DNA from: an uncultured Lachnospiraceae bacterium
Lineage (GTDB): Bacteria; Bacillota; Clostridia; Lachnospirales; Lachnospiraceae
NCBI GenBank assembly: GCA_902783305.1
Contig: CACZQU010000351.1
Location: 1 to 6,353, forward strand
Reading direction: 5' to 3'
DNA length: 6,353 nucleotides
Shown: in pieces, positions 1-6,169 of the stretch
Layout of the letters: each line of letters begins with the position of its first letter
Numbering within the stretch: position 1 is the stretch's first letter
Notes under the pieces: generated by a model
What the model saw: the letters and a program-made list of their open reading frames with translations, nothing else
Databases searched by the model: none
Told to the model about the DNA's origin: nothing
Made by a program: the position numbers and the translations under genes

Positions 1-3
1 CGC

Positions 4-32
4 GGCTTTACGGTTCATCCGTGAACAGCAAC
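4..32. repeat. 29-nt dispersed repeat, copy A
   Basis: GGCTTTACGGTT(C/A)ATCCGTGAACAG(C/T)AAC occurs here and at 6170-6198, with 2 mismatches in 29. It contains a short dyad (ACGG...CCGT) and the word GTGAACAG. Both copies lie in non-coding DNA, about 85 to 100 nt upstream of AT-rich promoter-like DNA, and together they bracket the three genes. It looks like a dispersed intergenic repeat. I recall similar GTGAACAGTAAC-containing palindromic intergenic repeats from clostridia, but I cannot confirm the family. The copy may extend left beyond the window. Confidence 0.7.
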
Positions 33-89
33 GCCTCACGCGCAGGGAAGGTCAGATCATATGAAGCAGCCAGCGCCCGTTACAATGAC

Positions 90-118
90 TTGATGATTTT
101 CTGATTATGTGATACTAT
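90..118 (+). promoter_or_regulatory. Candidate promoter for the membrane-protein gene
   Basis: The -35 box TTGATG (90-95, 4/6 to TTGACA) and the -10 box TACTAT (113-118, 4/6 to TATAAT) are separated by 17 nt. The -10 is preceded by TGA (110-112), giving the extended form TGATACTAT. Transcription would start near 125 and leave a leader of about 250 nt before the start codon at 377. It is the best promoter I can see upstream of this gene and has the same design (17-nt spacer, TGn extension) as the promoter at 2587-2615. Confidence 0.5.
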
Positions 119-154
119 ATTTTCATGCGAACAACAGACCGGAAACCGGCGCAG

Positions 155-190
155 GTAAACGAATAAAATGCAGGCATTCCCTTCGTTTAC
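155..190 (+). other. Leader hairpin 1
   Basis: GTAAACGAA (155-163) pairs perfectly with TTCGTTTAC (182-190). Inside it, AATGC (167-171) pairs with GCATT (174-178) across a symmetric 3x3 internal loop. The structure would lie in the leader RNA if the promoter at 90-118 is used. Its apex (AATGCAGGCATT) is identical to that of the hairpin at 222-241. There is no U-tract after it, so it is not a terminator. It may be an RNA structure or a DNA operator. Confidence 0.5.
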
Positions 191-221
191 GAGAAAATTG
201 ATATCCTATCCGTTGCGGTTT

Positions 222-241
222 CCGGAATGCAGGCATTCCGG
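222..241 (+). other. Leader hairpin 2 / 20-bp palindrome
   Basis: CCGGAATGC (222-230) and GCATTCCGG (233-241) are perfect 9-nt inverted arms around AG. The 13-nt word ATGCAGGCATTCC within it repeats that at 168-180. It lies in the same leader as the hairpin at 155-190. Further downstream, CCGGGCCGG occurs twice (249-257 and 262-270), and a 6-bp dyad ATCTGA/TCAGAT occupies 313-331, so the whole 125-376 stretch is rich in dyads. I recognise no known riboswitch or T-box in it. Confidence 0.5.
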
Positions 242-360
242 CAGCGGTCCGGGCCGGATTACCGGGCCGGGATTTACGTCGTTTCCTGTCAGGGATAAAC
301 CTGCGTTTACTCATCTGAGGGCGGATCAGATACCGGCGGGTTCGCGGGGACAACAGTGAC

Positions 361-368
361 AAAGGAGG
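361..368 (+). promoter_or_regulatory. Ribosome binding site that fixes the start of the membrane-protein gene
   Basis: AAAGGAGG ends 8 nt before ATG 377. This near-perfect site sets the start at 377 rather than at an in-frame GTG at 356, which lies upstream of the site and has no site of its own. Confidence 0.85.
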
Positions 369-376
369 ATTTGCAA

Positions 377-2431
377 ATGCAATACTTTAAAACCCTTCAA
401 TGCTGCAAGCTGAGGAAAACCTTCCTGGACGCTCCCGTCCGGATAGAGGAGGCCGTGATCCTCCAGGAGCCTTATGGGAAAAATGTTTTTGGACGGATCC
501 GGATGGTCAGTCAGTCCAGGGAGAATATTATTGCGGTGATCATCCGCCTGACGGCATATAATGTTGCAAAAGAGGAGCTTGAGCTGGAAGAATCCAGGTA
601 TATCTTCCAGGACATGGTTTTTGGTCCGGGAGAAGCATTTGGGGAGCAGATTGCTCTTCCTCTGCCGAGGGATGCCAGATCACTCGATGTTGCGCTGGAG
701 AAGGCAGTCCTGGAGGACGGATCGGTATGGAATGCCTCCGGGGAGAGTGAGGTTGAGGTTTCGGATCAGGAAAAGATCGAAATACCGGACCGGTATTTCC
801 GGAAATTCCAGGAAAAAATTACCGGACGCTTTGCCAACATAAAGGCTTTGAATTCATATTATGAAGAAGGGGACGGGTTCTGGCAATGCACCTGCGGTAC
901 AGCGGTAAGCGCGTCCCGTGAGGAGTGTCCGTACTGTGGGAACGACAGAGATGCGCAGAAGGAATTCTTGTCGAGAGAGGGCTTCCTCGGGGTGCTGAAA
1001 GCCATTGACAGTGAACTGAACGCGGAAAAGGATGCTGCGCTGTCCGGAAAACTGGAGGCCATCGGGGATCCGTCTGCAGGCGGGGAGGAGAATAACCGCC
1101 GCCTTGCGGAAGTGAAGAAACAGCGGGAGGAAGAGACAAGAGAGCTGCTGGATGAAAGAGAAGAGCTTTCCGCGGCCAGAGCCAATCTGGAACAGGCGAA
1201 AATGGAGTTTGCGGACCGGCTCAGGAAGCTGGAGGCAGACCGGAAAAAGCTGGAAGAAGACCGGATGGAGCTGGAAAGGGAGAAGGAGGCTCTCTCCTAT
1301 GAGAAAAGCCAGCTGAACAAGGCAAAAGAGCTGGTGGCGAAAAAGGCAGCTGTCGTGCTGCGAAAGGATCCGGACTCTGCGGAAGAAACGGCGGAGGATA
1401 CTTTACCGGAGGAAGCATACGAGGGAGCGGATCTTGGACTGGAGAATGCCTTCAGCCGCCAGTTCGATGCGACTGCGGCCTGGATGAAGGAAGAAACCGA
1501 CCGTTCCGGAAGCTGGGAAGCACAGCCGGAGGATGAAGCCGACAGAGCCGGAGACGACGAAGAAGATTATGATGAGGACTTCGCCGGCAAGCCCGGAGAA
1601 GAGGCCGGTCTGGAAGAAGATCCGGATGGAGAAGATTTTGACGAAGAAGATCTGGATGATGAAGATTTTGACGTAGATGATCTGGACGAAGAAGATCTGG
1701 ATGATGAGGAAGGAAAGGGGAAAAAGAATACCGCTAAAGGCGCTGTCGGGGTGCTGAGAGCGATTCTGACGATCATGTTCCTGGGAGCGGCGGTTTCGGC
1801 CGGTTATTTCGGTTTCCAGTATTATCAGCAGCAGACCGAGCTCAGATCTCTGTATGAGACAGCTGTCGAGAAGATGAATGCCGGTGATGCTGAAGGCGCA
1901 ATCGAGGATTTCTATAACCTTGGCAGCTATAAGGATTCCGCTGTTCTTTGCAATCGTCTGATTGAAGAAAAGAATCAGAAGACGTACGACGAGGCATACG
2001 ACCTGTACGAAAACGGAAAATATGACGAAGCGATTTCTCTGTGGGATTCCCTGGGAACCTTTAAAAACTCCGAGGAGATGATCAAGGAAGCGCAGACGGC
2101 ACAGAGAAAGGAAGAAGAGAAGGAAGAGGAAGAGGAGGAGAAAAGGAAAAAGAAGGAAGAAAGCGCTGACGAGAGCCTCCTCCTGGAGGATGGCGGAGTG
2201 TCCGGAACCGACCAGGAGGTTTATGACGAGGCTTATGCCGCGTATGAAAGAGGCGATTATCAGCTGGCCATCGAGATGTGGGACACGGTCAAGGATTTCA
2301 AGGATAGTGCAAAGATGATTGAAATCGCCGCTGCAGAGTGGCTGATGTCGGAGTCGGATGATTCTTCCCAGGGAGAAGCGGCTGTGGATGAAGAGGCAGC
2401 TCCATTGATTGAGGAGAATCTTGGCGGCTGA
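377..2431 (+). CDS. Zinc-ribbon, coiled-coil, single-pass membrane protein with TPR-like repeats; function unknown
   Basis: 684 aa with the ATG start chosen from the AAAGGAGG site. I do not recognise a named gene. Domains in order: residues 1-150, a probably beta-rich domain of unknown family; C171xC173 and C184PYC187, a four-cysteine zinc ribbon; about 239-325, a highly charged heptad-rich coiled coil; about 395-448, a strongly acidic linker; about 459-483, one hydrophobic membrane segment; then three repeats of about 38 residues (about 490-528, 536-573, 615-652) of the form Y(D/E)xAxxxxxxGxYxxAIxxW/FxxLxxYKDSxxxI, which are TPR-like. A Lys/Glu-only run (about 577-596) separates repeats 2 and 3. 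There is no signal peptide. The basic stretch KGKKNTAKG before the membrane segment suggests that the N-terminus is cytoplasmic and the repeats are outside (positive-inside rule, inference). The gene is a single-gene unit with its own promoter and terminator. A scaffold, sensor or envelope role is possible but not shown. Confidence 0.9.
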   Translation: MQYFKTLQCCKLRKTFLDAPVRIEEAVILQEPYGKNVFGRIRMVSQSRENIIAVIIRLTAYNVAKEELELEESRYIFQDMVFGPGEAFGEQIALPLPRDARSLDVALEKAVLEDGSVWNASGESEVEVSDQEKIEIPDRYFRKFQEKITGRFANIKALNSYYEEGDGFWQCTCGTAVSASREECPYCGNDRDAQKEFLSREGFLGVLKAIDSELNAEKDAALSGKLEAIGDPSAGGEENNRRLAEVKKQREEETRELLDEREELSAARANLEQAKMEFADRLRKLEADRKKLEEDRMELEREKEALSYEKSQLNKAKELVAKKAAVVLRKDPDSAEETAEDTLPEEAYEGADLGLENAFSRQFDATAAWMKEETDRSGSWEAQPEDEADRAGDDEEDYDEDFAGKPGEEAGLEEDPDGEDFDEEDLDDEDFDVDDLDEEDLDDEEGKGKKNTAKGAVGVLRAILTIMFLGAAVSAGYFGFQYYQQQTELRSLYETAVEKMNAGDAEGAIEDFYNLGSYKDSAVLCNRLIEEKNQKTYDEAYDLYENGKYDEAISLWDSLGTFKNSEEMIKEAQTAQRKEEEKEEEEEEKRKKKEESADESLLLEDGGVSGTDQEVYDEAYAAYERGDYQLAIEMWDTVKDFKDSAKMIEIAAAEWLMSESDDSSQGEAAVDEEAAPLIEENLGG
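1616..1705 (+). repeat. 15-bp in-frame tandem repeat encoding an acidic pentapeptide
   Basis: Six consecutive 15-bp units, the first degenerate, encode EDPDG, EDFDE, EDLDD, EDFDV, DDLDE and EDLDD (residues about 414-443). Two units share GAAGATTTTGACG at 30-bp spacing, and GACGAAGAAGATCTGGATGATGA recurs at 45-bp spacing. The codon-level identity indicates recent duplication. The segment lies in the acidic linker between the coiled coil and the membrane segment, where length change would be tolerated. Confidence 0.8.
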
Positions 2432-2448
2432 GAATACAACAATCCGGA

Positions 2449-2486
2449 AGGGACAGGAGCGGGTGAAGCTCCTGTCCCTGTTTTAT
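2449..2486 (+). terminator. Intrinsic terminator after the membrane-protein gene
   Basis: AGGGACAGGAGC (2449-2460) and GCTCCTGTCCCT (2468-2479) form a perfect 12-bp stem with a 7-nt loop, followed by GTTTTAT. It begins 18 nt after the stop codon. The T-tract is short (four T, then AT), so termination may be partial, but the GC-rich stem is strong. It separates gene 1 from the glycyl radical operon. Confidence 0.8.
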
Positions 2487-2525
2487 ACCATGAGAAAAAC
2501 GTTGCTATTCACAGCCAGTGTACCG

Positions 2526-2574
2526 CAAAACACTAACAAATCCACACAAAACAACAGTAACCACAACAAAACAA
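2526..2574 (+). repeat. Three phased CAAAACA repeats upstream of the glycyl radical operon promoter
   Basis: CAAAACAC (2526-2533), CAAAACAA (2547-2554) and CAAAACAA (2567-2574) start 21 and 20 nt apart, close to two turns of the helix, on the same strand. They lie just upstream of the -35 box at 2587. That is the usual layout of direct-repeat sites for a transcription activator, but no regulator gene is in the window. The surrounding DNA is A/C-rich, so some of the repetition could come from composition. Confidence 0.5.
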
Positions 2575-2589
2575 GTGTGACTTTTGTTG
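2564..2589 (+). promoter_or_regulatory. Candidate operator: inverted repeat that overlaps the -35 box
   Basis: CAACAAAA (2564-2571) and TTTTGTTG (2582-2589) are perfect 8-nt inverted arms with a 10-nt spacer. The left arm overlaps the third CAAAACA repeat, and the right arm covers the first three bases of the TTGACA box at 2587. A protein bound here would touch the promoter directly. The regulator is unknown. Confidence 0.45.
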
Positions 2590-2615
2590 ACATTTGCGCG
2601 GCGGCATGGTATTCT
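2587..2615 (+). promoter_or_regulatory. Promoter of the glycyl radical enzyme operon
   Basis: A perfect TTGACA (2587-2592) is followed, after 17 nt, by TATTCT (2610-2615, 4/6 to TATAAT). TGG (2607-2609) in front gives an extended -10. Transcription would start near 2622 and leave a leader of about 100 nt. It is the clearest promoter in the window and lies downstream of the terminator at 2449-2486, as expected for a separate unit. Confidence 0.7.
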
Positions 2616-2710
2616 TTAGAATATAGACTTGTGCGGAGTATGCTGTTTTCCGGACAGCGTAAGGATAATTTAACCGACAGGAGTGCAGGGGTTTACAGGC
2701 CCAAATACGG

Positions 2711-2715
2711 GGAGG
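2711..2715 (+). promoter_or_regulatory. Ribosome binding site of the glycyl radical enzyme
   Basis: GGAGG (within GGGGAGG) lies 5 nt before ATG 2721. It fixes the start there, although the reading frame stays open for 104 codons upstream through the promoter and the terminator. A second ATG at 2716 is out of frame. Confidence 0.85.
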
Positions 2716-2720
2716 ATGAA

Positions 2721-5255
2721 ATGCCAGAGAAATACGATTCTACACCGACCAGCGTATCACCTCGCATCCACAGGCTGGTGGAGCATCTGTATGCAAAGAT
2801 GCCGGAGATTGAGGCGGCCAGGGCTGTGCTGATCACCGAGAGCTATAAGCAGACAGAGAATGAACCGATATACCGGCGCCGCGCGCTGGCGTTTGCGCAT
2901 ATTATGGAGGAGCTTCCGATCATTATCAGGGATGAGGAGCTGATCGTCGGCAGCACGACGATTGCGCCAAGAGGATGCCAGACTTATCCCGAGTTTTCGT
3001 TTGAGTGGCTGGAGCCGGAATTTGATACCGTAGCCACCAGGGAGGCGGATCCCTTTTTTATCGCTGAGGAAACCAAAAGAACGCTTCGTGAGGTTCATCA
3101 GTACTGGAAGGGGAAGACCAGCAGCGACCTTGCCACGGCTTATATGGCGCCGGAGACGCTGCGTGCGATTGAACACAATATGTTTACCACCGGGAATTAT
3201 TTCTACAATGGGGTAGGACATATCTGTGTCAAGTACTGGGATGTCCTGAATGAAGGCCTTGAGGGGATCATCGCGCGGATCAGGGAGGAGATGTCCCGGA
3301 TGAATGTGGGGGACGCGGATTATGTGAGAAAGCATACTCTTCTGGAGTCGATGGTGATCAGCTGCCAGGCGGTTATCCGATATGCCCAAAGGTACAGCGA
3401 GCTTGCCGCGCAGATGGCTGACAAGGAAACCGATCCGGCGCGTAAGGCCGAGCTGCTTCAGATCAGCCGGAACTGCAGCCGTGTGCCGAGGTACCGGGCG
3501 GAGAGCTTTTACGAAGCATGCCAGAGCTTCTGGTTCATTCAGCAGGTGATCCAGATTGAGTCCAGCGGACATTCGATTTCCCCGGGACGATTTGACCAGT
3601 ATATGTATCCTTTCTACAAAGCGGACCGGGACTGCGGTAAGATTACCAGAGATCAGGCCCAGGAGTGGATTGACTGTATTTTTGTCAAGCTCAACGACCT
3701 CAACAAATGCCGGGATGCGGCCAGCGCCAAGGGCTTTGCGGGATACAGCCTGTTTCAGAACCTGATTGTGGGAGGGCAGGATTCGGAAGGGCTCGATGCC
3801 ACCAATGATCTTTCCTTCATGTGTATCTGGGCGTCAGACCATGTGGGACTGCCGATGCCATCCCTTTCGATCCGCGTGTGGAATCTGTCTCCCCACGCTC
3901 TGATGCACGAGGCATGCAAGCTGACCCGGACCGGGATCGGACTTCCCGCGTATTATAACGATGAAGTGATTATTCCGTCGATGATGAACCGCGGACACAG
4001 CCTGGAGGATGCCCGCAATTACTGTATCATCGGCTGCGTGGAGCCTCAGGCGCCGGGAAAGACCATGGGCTGGCATGATGCCGCTTTCTTCAACATGTGC
4101 CGTCCTCTTGAACTGGTCTTTTCCAATGGCTATGACAAGGGCGAGCTGGTTGGTCTGGAAACGGGAGATGTGGAGAGCTTCACCTCATTCCAGGAGTTCT
4201 GGGATGCTTACGAAAAACAGATGAATTATATGATCTCCCTCCTGGTCAACAGTGACAATGCGATTGACCAGGCTCACGCGGAGAGAGTACCGCTGCCCTT
4301 CCTTTCCTGTCTGGTGGATGACTGCATCCGCCGGGGGCTGACGACAGAGCAGGGAGGCGCGGTCTACAATTTCACCGGGCCGCAGTGCTTCGGGATTGCC
4401 AACGTGGCAGATTCCCTGATGGCCGTCAAGACCCTGGTTTACGATGAGAAAAAGGTCTCCATGTCGGAATACCGGCAGGCGCTTGCCCTGAACTATGGGG
4501 CAGACCTGGACGAGGAGACGGTGAGAGACATGACCCTGGCTATTGTCCAGGAGCTGGCGAGAAGCGGAAAGACCCTGTCGGATGGGGAAGTGGCAGAGCT
4601 GGTCAGGAGCATCCGGGCGGCGGGCGTGCCGGATGAGCTTAAGCAGCGTTTTGCGAAGCTCCTGGAGATGATCGAGGAGGTTCCCAAATACGGGAACGAT
4701 ATCCCTGAGGTGGATTATTTTGCCCGCAAGGTTGCTTATCTTTATACCAGACCGATCCAGCATTACCGCAATCCCCGCGGAGGCCAGTTCCAGGCCGGAA
4801 TTTACCCGGTGTCCGCGAATGTTCCTCTCGGAGCCCAGACCGGAGCGACTCCGGATGGCCGTCTTGCCCGCACCCCGGTGGCAGACGGGATCGGGCCTGT
4901 AGCCGGCCACGACACCAAGGGACCGACGGCCACAGCCAATTCCGTGGCAAGGATCGATCATCTGATTGCGTCCAACGGGACATTGCTGAATCAGAAATTT
5001 CATCCTTCGGCTCTGGCCGGGGAAAAAGGACTGAATGATTTCGAGTCTCTGATCCGTACCTATTTCGACCAGAAGGGTATGCATATGCAGTTCAATGTGG
5101 TGGACAGGGCGACGCTTCTGGATGCACAGCAGAACCCGGATAAGTACCGCCATCTGGTGGTCCGCGTAGCTGGTTATTCGGCACTGTTTACGACACTGTC
5201 AAAATCCCTGCAGGATGACATCATCCGAAGGACCGAGCAGGGATATGAATTCTGA
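2721..5255 (+). CDS. Glycyl radical dehydratase, B12-independent glycerol / 1,2-propanediol dehydratase type
   Basis: 844 aa. It probably removes water from a vicinal diol (1,2-propanediol to propionaldehyde, or glycerol to 3-hydroxypropionaldehyde) by a radical route, as an oxygen-sensitive cytoplasmic homodimer. PFL-type barrel in the N-terminal four-fifths, glycine radical domain at the C-terminus. By alignment from memory to the C. butyricum glycerol dehydratase (DhaB1, 787 aa), catalytic residues correspond as follows: H164 = H167; H281/S282 = H284/S285 (GHSISP); C433/E435 = C439/E441 (GCVEP); D447 = D453 (GWHD); Y640 = Y695; radical G763 = G818 (RVAGYS). Y339 is Phe345 here, which could favour propanediol over glycerol (inference). 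GWHDAAFFN at 451-459 argues against choline lyase. About 50 extra residues lie within 593-654. The N-terminus has no long extension of the microcompartment-targeting kind. The activase gene follows 14 nt downstream. A sulfonate lyase or another diol substrate cannot be excluded. Confidence 0.93.
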   Translation: MPEKYDSTPTSVSPRIHRLVEHLYAKMPEIEAARAVLITESYKQTENEPIYRRRALAFAHIMEELPIIIRDEELIVGSTTIAPRGCQTYPEFSFEWLEPEFDTVATREADPFFIAEETKRTLREVHQYWKGKTSSDLATAYMAPETLRAIEHNMFTTGNYFYNGVGHICVKYWDVLNEGLEGIIARIREEMSRMNVGDADYVRKHTLLESMVISCQAVIRYAQRYSELAAQMADKETDPARKAELLQISRNCSRVPRYRAESFYEACQSFWFIQQVIQIESSGHSISPGRFDQYMYPFYKADRDCGKITRDQAQEWIDCIFVKLNDLNKCRDAASAKGFAGYSLFQNLIVGGQDSEGLDATNDLSFMCIWASDHVGLPMPSLSIRVWNLSPHALMHEACKLTRTGIGLPAYYNDEVIIPSMMNRGHSLEDARNYCIIGCVEPQAPGKTMGWHDAAFFNMCRPLELVFSNGYDKGELVGLETGDVESFTSFQEFWDAYEKQMNYMISLLVNSDNAIDQAHAERVPLPFLSCLVDDCIRRGLTTEQGGAVYNFTGPQCFGIANVADSLMAVKTLVYDEKKVSMSEYRQALALNYGADLDEETVRDMTLAIVQELARSGKTLSDGEVAELVRSIRAAGVPDELKQRFAKLLEMIEEVPKYGNDIPEVDYFARKVAYLYTRPIQHYRNPRGGQFQAGIYPVSANVPLGAQTGATPDGRLARTPVADGIGPVAGHDTKGPTATANSVARIDHLIASNGTLLNQKFHPSALAGEKGLNDFESLIRTYFDQKGMHMQFNVVDRATLLDAQQNPDKYRHLVVRVAGYSALFTTLSKSLQDDIIRRTEQGYEF

Positions 5256-5269
5256 GAGCAGAGGATGCC

Positions 5270-6061
5270 ATGAGCTATTTAGACACGCAAGGAAGGATAT
5301 TTGATATCCAGCGGTACTCGATCCATGACGGGATCGGAATCCGCACGATCGTATTCCTGAAAGGGTGCGTGCTGCGGTGCCGCTGGTGCTGTAATCCGGA
5401 GTCCCAGTCCTTCGCCATCGAACAGATGAAGCTTGCAAACGGCAGGATCCGGATCGTCGGAGAGGATACCACGGTCCGCAGGGTGATGGAGACGGTGGAA
5501 CAGGACCGGATCTATTACCGCCGTTCCCGGGGAGGACTGACCCTTTCCGGAGGGGAGAGCCTTTGCCAGCCTGAGTTTGCCAGGGATCTGCTTCACGCGG
5601 CCAAAGATGCCGGGTTTTCCACGGCGATGGAGAGCATGGCCTGCGCGCCCTATGACAGGATTGAGATGGTGCTGCCCTGGCTGGATACCTACCTTATGGA
5701 TATCAAACATACCGATCCGGAAAAGCATAAGGAATTTACCGGAAAGGAAAACAGCCTGATGCTGGAAAATGCCCGCAAGGTTGCCGGCAGCGGGCAGTGC
5801 GAGCTGGTTGTGCGCACCCCGGTGATCCCGACCTTCAATGATACGCCGGAGGAAATCCGGGGAATTGCCCGCTTCGCCGCGGGGCTTGGCACCGTCCGGC
5901 AGATGCATATTCTCCCCTATCACCGGCTGGGATATGACAAGTATGTCGGCCTGGGCCGGGAGTACAGCATGGGGGATCTCCCCTCTCCGGATCTGAAAAA
6001 AATGATGGAGCTGAAAGCCGTTGTGGAGGAAACCGGCCTGAACTGTGTGATCGGCGGGTGA
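5270..6061 (+). CDS. Glycyl radical enzyme activating enzyme (radical SAM), short form
   Basis: 263 aa. It reduces S-adenosylmethionine at a [4Fe-4S] cluster and uses the 5'-deoxyadenosyl radical to make the glycyl radical on the upstream enzyme (Gly818). The cluster motif is C33xxxC37xxC40 in FLKGCVLRCRWCCNPES. SGGES (93-97), DIK (144-146) and the C-terminal HILPYHRLGYDKY block (from H213) are all standard for the family. DGIGIRT (20-26) replaces the usual DGPGIRT. Dehydratase activases such as DhaB2 (about 300 aa) normally carry an eight-cysteine, two-cluster ferredoxin insert directly after the NPES motif. Here the chain goes straight from NPESQ to the helix before YYRRSRGGLTLSGGE, so the insert is absent, as in pyruvate formate-lyase activase (about 246 aa). 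The reading frame is intact. AGAGG (5260-5264) lies 5 nt before the ATG. The gene is co-transcribed with the dehydratase (14-nt gap) and is followed by a strong terminator. Confidence 0.93.
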   Translation: MSYLDTQGRIFDIQRYSIHDGIGIRTIVFLKGCVLRCRWCCNPESQSFAIEQMKLANGRIRIVGEDTTVRRVMETVEQDRIYYRRSRGGLTLSGGESLCQPEFARDLLHAAKDAGFSTAMESMACAPYDRIEMVLPWLDTYLMDIKHTDPEKHKEFTGKENSLMLENARKVAGSGQCELVVRTPVIPTFNDTPEEIRGIARFAAGLGTVRQMHILPYHRLGYDKYVGLGREYSMGDLPSPDLKKMMELKAVVEETGLNCVIGG

Positions 6062-6086
6062 CGGTTTACCAGGCGGTGCTGGGTTG

Positions 6087-6142
6087 AAAAGTCTGATTCT
6101 GCAGAGGAGTCTTTCCGCAGAGTCGGACTTTTTTTCTTTTTT
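6087..6142 (+). terminator. Intrinsic terminator of the glycyl radical operon
   Basis: AAAGTCTGATTCTGC (6088-6102) pairs with GCAGAGTCGGACTTT (6117-6131) over 15 bp, including two G-T pairs, with a 14-nt loop. A T-tract of seven T, one C and six T (6129-6142) follows. It starts 26 nt after the stop codon, so it closes a two-gene operon. The A-run before the stem could also allow some termination on the other strand. Confidence 0.9.
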
Positions 6143-6169
6143 CCGGCAGGGTACCCTTCGCCTGCGTGT

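Noticed and set aside
356..376. GTG start for the membrane protein
   Set aside because: It lies upstream of the AAAGGAGG site, which is correctly spaced for ATG 377.
125..376. Known riboswitch or T-box in the leader of gene 1
   Set aside because: I see dyads but none of the conserved cores I know, and no terminator or anti-terminator pair before the gene.
2576..2592. CRP/FNR-like site (TGTGA...TTGACA)
   Set aside because: Only one half-site matches; the second half does not complete either consensus.
2409..2720. In-frame upstream extension of the dehydratase frame (104 codons)
   Set aside because: It would overlap the end of gene 1 and run through a terminator and the promoter. Its translation looks random, and a good ribosome site is placed for ATG 2721.
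4023..4100. Choline trimethylamine-lyase (CutC) assignment
   Set aside because: GCVEPQ is shared, but the following GWHDAAFFN and the HS pair at 284-285 match diol/glycerol dehydratases, not the choline-lyase pattern as I recall it.
4185..5153. Long open frame on the - strand (322 codons) within the dehydratase gene
   Set aside because: It lies wholly antisense to a gene with conserved catalytic motifs, and its translation has no recognisable domain. The same applies to the - strand frames at 2757-3572 and 5279-6259.
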